Made by a program: the position numbers and the translations under genes. A DNA stretch of 18,593 bases from Deltaproteobacteria bacterium RBG_16_44_11. Its GTDB lineage: Bacteria > Desulfobacterota > Syntrophia > Syntrophales > Smithellaceae. Below the pieces are notes generated by a model. The model was not told the origin of the DNA, searched no databases, and saw only the letters and a list, made by a program, of their open reading frames with translations. Numbering within the stretch: the stretch's first letter is position 1; each line of letters opens with the position of its first letter. The DNA is taken from positions 21,611 to 40,203 of the forward strand of contig MGQN01000003.1 of the NCBI GenBank assembly GCA_001797845.1, written 5' to 3'. Shown one piece after another: positions 1 through 6,207 of this stretch.

Positions 1-131
1 TTGCCGCATGCGCCGACGGTGTTGTTATCGGCAGTGCGGTGGTGCGGCTGATTGATGAAAACAAAGACAACCGCGAGTTGGTAGCGATTGTTGCCGGTTA
101 TGTCAGTGAAATTAAAAACGCCCTGCGATAA
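1..131 (+). CDS. trpA: Tryptophan synthase alpha chain, C-terminal fragment
   Basis: An open frame entering from the left edge (first full codon at base 3) encodes about 42 residues and ends with TAA at 129-131. It carries the phosphate-binding end of the TrpA TIM barrel, read as ADGVVIGSAVV, followed by a helical tail ending in VAGYVSEIKNALR. TrpA cleaves indole-3-glycerol phosphate to indole in the last step of tryptophan synthesis. The GSAVV motif followed by a roughly 30-residue helix is the usual TrpA ending, so the 3' end looks intact; the rest lies outside the window. The next gene is convergent, 20 bp away, and no clear hairpin terminator is visible between them. Fairly sure from the motif, although only the tail is visible. 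Confidence 0.8.
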   Translation, partial: AACADGVVIGSAVVRLIDENKDNRELVAIVAGYVSEIKNALR

Positions 132-151
132 AATTTGTTAGATATTCCTTG

Positions 152-787
152 CTAGCTTATCATCAGGATATAGGTACGATACAGAAAGTAAATTCCAAAA
201 CCGATCAAAAAGATTCCGGCGACAAAAGAAATAAGGCGGGTGATTTTTTCATTGATGATTTTTTTACCCCAGTACAGAGCGCAAGACAAAAATAAAACCC
301 AAAGAAAACAACCCAGCAAAATGGAAAGGCAGGAGAAAAAAGCCGCAAGATTTGTTGAAGTGCGCGTTTGTGAAGCGAGCAGTGCTCCGAAAACGCCTGT
401 CCACCAGACAATTGTCATGGGGCTCGCGATAGCCAGGACATAGCCTGTAACAAAAGAGTTTTTAAAGAGCCGCCGCGGCGGGTTTTTATCAGCCGCGAAT
501 TTACGAAAATATTCTTTCGCGCTGACGGCACCCAGGTAAATCAAAATAATACTTCCGGCGATGCCTAAAATAATTTTTATAAAAGGCATATTCAAAAAAG
601 AAGCAAGGCCGAAAAAAATCAGTGTCAAATAAGTGGTATCCGCGGACATTGCCCCCGCGCCGGTGAGAAAGGCCTGTCTAACGCCGGAACGTAGGCCGCG
701 TTTGATGATTTCCAGGTTGACTGGCCCAATCGGCGCCGCCAGCGTCAGCCCTAAAAGAATGTTTTGCAGGAGGGTATATTTTTCCAA
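152..787 (-). CDS. LysE/RhtB-family amino-acid exporter
   Basis: A 211-residue, strongly hydrophobic protein with about six predicted membrane segments (near residues 5-25, 40-65, 68-88, 112-135, 145-170 and 185-208). The N-terminal APIGPVNLEIIKRGLRSG signature is typical of the LysE/RhtB superfamily, whose members export amino acids or other small metabolites across the inner membrane by proton antiport. Length is normal for the family (about 200-215 residues). The start is a TTG at 787 because an in-frame stop lies just upstream and the APIGP helix must be included; no strong ribosome-binding site is visible, so translation may be weak. It is convergent with trpA and has no operon partner in the window. 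The substrate cannot be told from sequence. Confidence 0.85.
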   Translation of the reverse strand: MEKYTLLQNILLGLTLAAPIGPVNLEIIKRGLRSGVRQAFLTGAGAMSADTTYLTLIFFGLASFLNMPFIKIILGIAGSIILIYLGAVSAKEYFRKFAADKNPPRRLFKNSFVTGYVLAIASPMTIVWWTGVFGALLASQTRTSTNLAAFFSCLSILLGCFLWVLFLSCALYWGKKIINEKITRLISFVAGIFLIGFGIYFLYRTYILMIS

Positions 788-808
788 GATTAAATCACTT
801 TTCTAAAT

Positions 809-1205
809 TTGTCATTGCGAGCCCACCGCGGCAAAGCCTGCCCCGGACACCGATCCGGGGTGGCAATCCTATCTTGTCATTGCCCGGCTCGACCGGGCAA
901 TCCAGAGATAGAGAACGGACAGCCTGCTCGGCAGGGTACCTCAGCGAATAACCTAATACCCTACAGGGTACACGAGGTCACACATGAAACTGTGTCGCAA
1001 TCCACATTTGTGTCATTTCGAAGCGAAGCAAGAAATCCTTGTCCCGAAACGCAGTGAGAGATCTTTAAGATTCCTCACACACCCCTTCGCTTTGCTCAGG
1101 GCTTTGACTCATCGCAAAGACATTACGACGCAGTTTCGCATGCCGGGTGGCAATCCGACGCAGTCGTTGCGAGGACATAGTCCGCGGCAATCTCAAGATA
1201 TCCCT
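809..1205. repeat. Cluster of REP-like 'GTCATTGCGAG' interspersed repeats
   Basis: The gap between the exporter and the AOR gene (788-1347) has no convincing gene. It holds decayed, palindromic repeat units: GTCATTGCGAG at about 812, a matching GGCAATCC near 862, GTCATTGCCCGG followed by CCGGGCAATCC at about 877-902 (a good hairpin), GTCATTTCGAAGCGAAG near 1012, CTCATCGCAAAG near 1108, GGTGGCAATCC near 1146 and CGTTGCGAGGACA near 1164. The units share the GTCATTGCGAG...GCAATC theme seen in extragenic palindromic elements of many delta-proteobacterial genomes. Short open frames here, such as 809-1057, read through the repeats and are not believable genes. The last ~140 bp (1206-1347) is AT-rich and presumably carries the AOR promoter, but I see no convincing -35/-10 pair. 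Confidence 0.65.
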
Positions 1206-1347
1206 TACTTTTGGTCTATAGCACGTCGAGATTCTATTAACAATATTGGTAATGGCCAGCTTGGAGGAAGCCTTAATATCTTTTTATCATTGATTTTTTG
1301 TGACTATTGCTCTAACGTGCAGCAATTATTTTCTAAAGGGATAAAAC

Positions 1348-3534
1348 ATGAAGTATACAAAAATGCCGCTCAGCCATGGATACGCCAATCAAATTCTTTC
1401 GATAGATTTGAAAGCCGGAAAGATGACCGTTTTGCCCCTGGACCCGCAGATTAGGGATTTTTTTATCGGCGGTCGGGGATTGGGGCTCTATCTACTGCAT
1501 AAAAAGGTGAATGCCGACACAAACGCCTATGACGCGGAAAATCCGCTGATCTTTTCGCCGGGGCCGCTCGGCGGCATTCCTCAATTTCCGGGGACAAGCA
1601 AATGCATGGCTATTTCTTTATCACCCCTTACACACATTCCGGGTGTATCGAATTTCGGCGGCCATTTCGGCGCCTACCTTAAATACGCTGGTTTCGATGC
1701 CTTGGAGATTACGGGTATTGCCGAAAAAGATACTATGATTGTTATCGACAGTTTCAAAAACGAAATATCCATAACAAAAGCCCCGGTTATTGATCAGGTC
1801 TTCGATCTGGAGAGAGCAATTGTCGAACAGTTTACCGGTGCCGGATATGAAAAGAAGGATATTGTTTTTTTGACAACGGGCATCGGCGCGGCCAATACGT
1901 CCTATGGTTGTATCAATAGTCATTATTATGACGCGGTTAAACCCGTGGATGGAACAAAGGGTCTCTTTCGGACAAAGCAGGCTGGCCGCACCGGTCTGGG
2001 CACTGTGATGACGCATAAGAATATTCGAGCTATCGTTATCCTCGCTTCTTATCCGCATGGTGAAAATCCTTACGGCGCGGCAGATTGGGATAAGGTGAAA
2101 CAATCGGGATTGAAGCTCCACAAGGTTGTTAAGGAGGTTGATCCGCAATCGCTGAAGATGCACCTTAAAGGCTCAGCCGGTTTGATTTCTTTTATGAATA
2201 AGGAAGACTATCAATCCTTACCGGTGAATAATTATCAGTTCGGTTCGCATCCGCAGGCGGAACAGATCTGCGGTAAAACCTACGCCGAGCGTCTCTTTGA
2301 TCATCGGGGCATGGATGGTTGCTTTCCCGGCTGTAATTTAAGATGCACCAAAGGAGGCTGGGTAACATTAACATCCGGTGAACACAAAGGTCGCAAGGTA
2401 TGGGTGGATGGCCCCGAGTATGAAACAGCCGCCGGTTTTGGCTCCAACCTGGGCATGTGGCGTCCCGAATTTATCATGGAAGCCAACTGGCATTGTGATA
2501 ATTACGGGATAGATACCATCACCACCGCCGTAATCATGGCCTTTTTAATGGAATGCTACCAGCGGGGTTATCTGACCAAAGAAGATACAGATGGATTCAC
2601 GCTGGCCTGGGGAGACGAACAAGCGGCGCTAACATTTATCCATCAGCTTGTCTGTGAGGGAACTGATTTAACTAAAGTCGCCGGCGCGGGCATGATTGAT
2701 CTGATCACATGGATTGCTTCTCAATACACCAAAAGAACCGGCAAGCCGAATCCCAAAAAAGAACTTGAACGATTTGCCATGCAGACCAAAGGACTTCCCT
2801 TTTCCCTTTATCGCACACACCGGTCTTTATCCATGCAGGCATCTTATGCCGCCGCAAGCGATATCGGCGCGCATCATGCCGCCGCCTGGCTCATCAAAGC
2901 GGATTTGCTGGGCGCCTTTCCGACCTTGCAGGATAGAGCCAGAGCTTTAATCACGTATCCGCGCGTGCGTCTGGGCAATGACAATCTGGGTTTGTGCAAA
3001 CTGCCCTGGGTGGATGTCTTTAATCCCGAATCCGAAAAGCGCAAGAATACGGATATCTACATCAATCCCGCCTCTCAGGAAATTTACGCGGATTTCTATA
3101 ACGGCATGCTGGGCACGAATATGACCTGGGAAAAAATATTCGAGCAGACAGACCGGGATATCAATTTACAGCGGGTGATGAATGTAATGAACTTCGGGAA
3201 AAACACGGGCGAACAAGATTGGATTCCCGACAGGGCAATTGGTCCGACAGAGGACAGTCTTTATGAAAACGAAAAAGATTATCATGATGAGCGTCTGAGC
3301 ATTATTCTGAATAAGCCCCCGGCGGAGATTAAAAAAATGAAAACCGCCGAAAAGCGGAAAATCCTGATGAAGCACAGAAAGAACGAATTGAGAAAATTGA
3401 TCAGTGTGTATTATCAGGAGCGCGGCTGGAGCTCCGCCGGCATTCCGAAAGTAGAAACTCTCAAGCAAATAGGATTGTGGAATTTCCTGAACGAGGAGAC
3501 AAAAACAAGAATCACTAAAATGAACGGACAATGA
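1348..3534 (+). CDS. Aldehyde:ferredoxin oxidoreductase (AOR) family tungsten/molybdenum enzyme
   Basis: 728 residues covering the whole AOR family. The N-terminal domain binds the bis-pterin cofactor (GGRGLG at 41-46; PGPLGG near 71). Four cysteines positioned to hold a [4Fe-4S] cluster are Cys325, Cys329, Cys333 (CFPGCNLRC) and Cys550 (NLGLCKLPW). GPEYET (355-360) and GIDTIT (387-392) are core cofactor-pocket motifs. The tail YYQERGWSSAGIP is the standard AOR ending. The family oxidises aldehydes to carboxylates (or runs in reverse) with ferredoxin or a partner electron carrier, in the cytoplasm. The ATG at 1348 has AAGGG about 8 bases upstream. The first cluster motif is CX3CX3C rather than CX2CX3C, a variant that also occurs in other AOR paralogues. 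No ferredoxin or flavin partner gene is intact nearby; a remnant of one lies at 5539. Substrate unknown. Confidence 0.9.
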   Translation: MKYTKMPLSHGYANQILSIDLKAGKMTVLPLDPQIRDFFIGGRGLGLYLLHKKVNADTNAYDAENPLIFSPGPLGGIPQFPGTSKCMAISLSPLTHIPGVSNFGGHFGAYLKYAGFDALEITGIAEKDTMIVIDSFKNEISITKAPVIDQVFDLERAIVEQFTGAGYEKKDIVFLTTGIGAANTSYGCINSHYYDAVKPVDGTKGLFRTKQAGRTGLGTVMTHKNIRAIVILASYPHGENPYGAADWDKVKQSGLKLHKVVKEVDPQSLKMHLKGSAGLISFMNKEDYQSLPVNNYQFGSHPQAEQICGKTYAERLFDHRGMDGCFPGCNLRCTKGGWVTLTSGEHKGRKVWVDGPEYETAAGFGSNLGMWRPEFIMEANWHCDNYGIDTITTAVIMAFLMECYQRGYLTKEDTDGFTLAWGDEQAALTFIHQLVCEGTDLTKVAGAGMIDLITWIASQYTKRTGKPNPKKELERFAMQTKGLPFSLYRTHRSLSMQASYAAASDIGAHHAAAWLIKADLLGAFPTLQDRARALITYPRVRLGNDNLGLCKLPWVDVFNPESEKRKNTDIYINPASQEIYADFYNGMLGTNMTWEKIFEQTDRDINLQRVMNVMNFGKNTGEQDWIPDRAIGPTEDSLYENEKDYHDERLSIILNKPPAEIKKMKTAEKRKILMKHRKNELRKLISVYYQERGWSSAGIPKVETLKQIGLWNFLNEETKTRITKMNGQ

Positions 3535-3662
3535 GACTCAAATTTCAAAAACGAAGTGAATTGGAATTGGCTAGTTGAATTATCCCGCCACAGGCGGAGG
3601 ATATCGCAGATATCCGTGGTATCCCGCAAAGCAGGGGCAATAAAAATAACTGGGTTCTGTCC
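3271..3662 (+). repeat. Direct repeat, copy 1: AOR 3' end plus downstream non-coding DNA
   Basis: From GAAAAAGATTATCA (3271) to about 3662 this segment matches 5707-6124 in the same orientation. The coding part differs mainly at synonymous sites. A 75-bp block (3478-3552) spanning the stop codon is identical to 5914-5988. After it, copy 2 has 21 extra bases (5989-6009), and then a second long block (3553-3619, against 6010-6076) is again identical by eye. The two copies bracket the AbiE toxin-antitoxin operon. Confidence 0.9.
3585..3615. repeat. Tandem hairpins downstream of the AOR gene
   Basis: Two adjacent perfect hairpins, each with a 3-base loop: CCGCC-ACA-GGCGG (3585-3597) and GGATATC-GCA-GATATCC (3599-3615). 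They lie 50 bp past the AOR stop. No T-run follows, so they look more like a REP/transcript-stabilising element or a factor-dependent termination site than a classical terminator. The same pair occurs intact at 6042-6072. Confidence 0.6.
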
Positions 3663-3676
3663 CTCGTTTCCCACGC

Positions 3677-4594
3677 TTATACCCCCAGGTAATCCCTCAA
3701 TTTGCGAACCGCTTTCTTGTGTTTCGATGGACTCATGCGACCGATATTCAAGAGCTTCCACTTGACGGCGGGCAGGTTCTCAACGCCTTCAATCCCGATC
3801 AGATCCCACCTGGGCACCCCTTCCTTGACTGACACGATAAATTGTTTTTCTTCGACAGTCAGGTCTCCTGCTATCATGGAAACGAGTTCTTTCCTGGTCT
3901 TTTCCATGTCCTCGTATGAGACCTGTTCCAAAGTCATGCCTTGAAATTCGGTTTCGAAGACAGGCCGGATATCGACAAATCCCGGATTGAGAACCTCTGC
4001 CATGGGCCGTTCATGGCTGATGAGATAAACGATAAACGCCTTCCGCATGGCGGCGTTGAAGTTTCCATGTTTGAGAAGCATCATGATATCGAAGATATCC
4101 CGCGGGTGCTGGCGATCCAGGGCGGCGCAGATTTTCCCGGCGTATAGTTCATTCTCCGATAGGAGTTGACATTCCACGGAAATCTCGAAGAGATCGCCGG
4201 CTTTCGGAGAGATGACCCTTCTTGCAGGCGGATACACGGAACCCCGTATAACCAGATTCGGCTCGATCTTGACGATCGCCTCCTGTCCTTGAACGAACAA
4301 TCCGCTCAAGAAGTCGGACGCCCTGATTTTCCTGGACATCACCTTCGTTCCGGGGATATTGCTCTCGATGCCCCGAGATATCCGGATAAGAGAGGAACTG
4401 ATCTTTCGGAGGGACACATCTCTTTCACCAACGGGAAGATACACGAGGTCGATGTCAACGGAGATGCGCGGGAGATCCCGGACAAAAAAATTGATAGCCG
4501 TCCCGCCCTTGAGTGCGAAGACAGCTTCTCTGTCGATTAACGGAATGATCCGTAGGAGTAATTCGGCTTGTTTAAAATAAGCAGTGTCGATCAC
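3677..4594 (-). CDS. abiEii: AbiEii/AbiGii-family nucleotidyltransferase toxin (type IV toxin-antitoxin)
   Basis: 305 residues with the AbiEii nucleotidyltransferase fold near the N-terminus: ALKGGTAIN (27-35) is the GG[ST] nucleotide-binding motif and VDIDLVY (46-52) supplies the paired metal-binding aspartates (Asp47, Asp49). AbiEii toxins are GTP/NTP-binding nucleotidyltransferases, and some family members modify tRNA acceptor ends. They arrest growth during phage infection and also stabilise mobile elements. The GTG start at 4594 overlaps the antitoxin's TGA by four bases (GTGA), implying translational coupling; AGGA lies about 8 bases upstream. Length and gene order (antitoxin first) are normal for AbiE. 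The 3' end abuts repeat copy 1 with only a ~15-bp gap, so the operon ends almost exactly at the duplicated segment. The gene appears intact. Confidence 0.9.
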   Translation of the reverse strand: MIDTAYFKQAELLLRIIPLIDREAVFALKGGTAINFFVRDLPRISVDIDLVYLPVGERDVSLRKISSSLIRISRGIESNIPGTKVMSRKIRASDFLSGLFVQGQEAIVKIEPNLVIRGSVYPPARRVISPKAGDLFEISVECQLLSENELYAGKICAALDRQHPRDIFDIMMLLKHGNFNAAMRKAFIVYLISHERPMAEVLNPGFVDIRPVFETEFQGMTLEQVSYEDMEKTRKELVSMIAGDLTVEEKQFIVSVKEGVPRWDLIGIEGVENLPAVKWKLLNIGRMSPSKHKKAVRKLRDYLGV

Positions 4595-5376
4595 GCAGGT
4601 ATTCCTTCCCGATCAATGGGAACGGTTATCTGATATTTCGCGTTAAACCGTCCATTCGGCACGATCATCCGCTTCCCTTTCCCGAGATCAATTTTCGATA
4701 AATCCAGTTTCGACAACCAGGTGTGTTCCTGTCTATCAGCCATATAGAGGAACAGCCTTTTCACTTTCACGGAGCGACATGCCGTCAACAACACCTGGAC
4801 AACATCAGGACGGAGCGTGACCAGGTTTTCCATGATCAACTGGGCTTCGTCGAATCCTACTACTTTGGGCACAAGATGAAGCATCTCCATGGCCGCCCTT
4901 TCGGGCGCCGCTATTCTGACCGAAAAATCCCGTTCTTTGAAATCAGTAAATCCCTCCCGGCTATTAGTGGGGAAGAGATTTGTTCGCGTCACAACAAACT
5001 TAACGTCGAAACGATCTTCCTTGAACCAGGCCGGTAATATCAGTCCCCGTTGACCGTACAGAAAAACCTTATTCAGTTTCGCCGGTAGATAATGGGCATA
5101 TCCTCTCAATTCAAGGGCTGTTTTTCCTCCCGCATGAACAAAGAGTCCGAGTTGAGTCTGAAGGGTATAAAGAGCACCCACCCAGCCCACCTTATCCCCG
5201 GAGCGTATGTAGGCGCCCCGGCCAAACGACTCCAGCCAGCCGCTGTTTTTATATTTCACAAGCAGATCCCTGCTGAAACCTGAAGCGGTCAGGTAGGAAG
5301 TGGCGCTGGCGGCGCCGATAGTCCACTGATCTATGAGGCGGTTTATTTTTGTCTTACTTTCAGTACCCATAGACAT
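4591..5376 (-). CDS. abiEi: AbiEi-type antitoxin / transcriptional autoregulator
   Basis: About 261 residues. The N-terminal ~75 residues form a winged helix-turn-helix (helices around 8-20 and 25-50, then the SGWLESFGRGAYIR wing), matching the AbiEi N-terminal DNA-binding domain. The rest (GGKTALELRGYAHYL onward) matches the AbiEi C-terminal antitoxin domain. In studied AbiE systems the antitoxin does not bind the toxin; it opposes its effect (type IV) and represses its own operon. An ATG at 5376 is preferred to the TTG one codon upstream; another ATG at 5370 is possible. No good ribosome-binding site is visible for any of them. It is co-transcribed and overlaps the toxin gene by four bases. 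The upstream region holds repeated operator-like sites. Confidence 0.85.
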   Translation of the reverse strand: MSMGTESKTKINRLIDQWTIGAASATSYLTASGFSRDLLVKYKNSGWLESFGRGAYIRSGDKVGWVGALYTLQTQLGLFVHAGGKTALELRGYAHYLPAKLNKVFLYGQRGLILPAWFKEDRFDVKFVVTRTNLFPTNSREGFTDFKERDFSVRIAAPERAAMEMLHLVPKVVGFDEAQLIMENLVTLRPDVVQVLLTACRSVKVKRLFLYMADRQEHTWLSKLDLSKIDLGKGKRMIVPNGRFNAKYQITVPIDREGIPA

Positions 5377-5385
5377 CAAAAAACC

Positions 5386-5474
5386 ACATTTTTAAACTAA
5401 TGTCAAGGGGAAGTTTAAATATATTAACTTTTGTTGACCTATAGTCGTCAAGTTCAAACATTTTTAAACTAATG
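5386..5474 (-). promoter_or_regulatory. AbiE operon promoter flanked by two identical 17-bp direct repeats
   Basis: ACATTTTTAAACTAATG occurs twice without mismatch, at 5386-5402 and 5458-5474, 72 bp apart. Between them, on the minus strand, TTGACG (5451-5446) and TTAATA (5427-5422), 18 bp apart, form a sigma-70-like promoter reading into abiEi. A short dyad TTGAC-N8-GTCAA (5434-5451) overlaps the -35. AbiEi homologues bind repeated sites at their own promoter, so these repeats are the likely operators; that is inference from the family. Confidence 0.6.
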
Positions 5475-5538
5475 GAAATGTATTTTATAAAAAAGAAGAC
5501 CCACGTTATCAAACCTCCGCCTTGGAAGAGGTTGAAAT

Positions 5539-5970
5539 GTGAATCTCCAAACGCCGGAAATAAAATTCTTTGACACTCATTTTCCTACAAACCGGAATTT
5601 GGAAACAAATGTAAAAGGTATTTTTGTAGTCGGCGACGGCACCGGCAAAAGCCGCGGAATTGTGGGAGAAGGAATTTACGGAATCATCGCCGCCCAAGGC
5701 ATTGCCGAAAAAGATTATCACGATCAGCAATTGAGTATTATTCTGAATAAACCCTTGGCGGAAATTAAAAAAATGAAAACCGCCGAGAAGCGGGAAATCC
5801 TGATGAAGTATAGAAAAGAAGAATTAAAAAAATTGATCAGCGTATATTATGCGGAGCGCGGCTGGAGCTCTGCCGGTATTCCAAAAGTAGATACCTTAAA
5901 GCAAATCGGCTTATGGAATTTCCTGAACGAGGAGACAAAAACAAGAATCACTAAAATGAACGGACAATGA
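5539..5970 (+). pseudogene. Chimeric remnant: FAD-dehydrogenase (COG2509-like) C-terminus fused to AOR C-terminus
   Basis: An open frame of 143 codons, in-frame after a TGA at 5533; the GTG at 5539 is a nominal start. Residues 1-57 read as the end of an NAD(P)/FAD-dependent dehydrogenase: TPEIKFFDTHFPT, then GIFVVGDGTGKSRGIVGEG, the second FAD-contacting GDG motif, and YGIIAAQGI. From EKDYHD (about residue 58) to the end it is the AOR C-terminal tail, about 85 residues closely matching residues 643-728 of the AOR at 1348. Neither part contains a catalytic core, so this is unlikely to be a working enzyme. The simplest history is a deletion joining a lost FAD dehydrogenase gene to the tail of a second, lost AOR paralogue, using the shared GAAAAAGATTATCA as junction. 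Both families are redox proteins, which hints at a former electron-transfer operon. Confidence 0.75.
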
Positions 5971-6124
5971 GACTCAAATTTCAAAAACAAAGCCCGGCGA
6001 ATAGTGGGCGAAGTGAATTGGAATTGGCTAGTTGAATTATCCCGCCACAGGCGGAGGATATCGCAGATATCCGTGGAATCCCGCAAAGTAGGAGCAATGA
6101 AAAATAACTGGGCGCTGTGCCTCT
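5707..6124 (+). repeat. Direct repeat, copy 2: AOR 3' end plus downstream DNA
   Basis: Partner of 3271-3662. It includes the AOR-tail half of the chimeric remnant, the identical 75-bp block 5914-5988, 21 bases missing from copy 1 (5989-6009), and the same tandem hairpins at 6042-6054 and 6056-6072. Similarity fades after CTGGGCGCTGTGCCTC near 6124. The DNA from there to the next gene end at 6208 shows nothing recognisable. Confidence 0.9.
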
Positions 6125-6207
6125 TTTTCCTAAGATATTTTATCGCCAACTGCTTGTTTGCCGAGCATGATAGATACTAAATGTGTATATATGATTTACG
6201 CTGGTCC

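Noticed and set aside
984..1454. 156-codon plus-strand open frame before and into the AOR gene
   Set aside because: It reads through the REP-like repeats, overlaps the AOR start in another frame and has no recognisable protein character.
3585..3615. CRISPR-like repeat
   Set aside because: The tandem hairpins occur only twice, within a larger duplicated segment, with no spacer array; no CRISPR array or cas gene is visible anywhere in the window.
3414..3761. Minus-strand open frame with a similar partner at 5847-6149
   Set aside because: The two resemble each other only because both lie antisense to the duplicated AOR end; they are shadows of the repeat.
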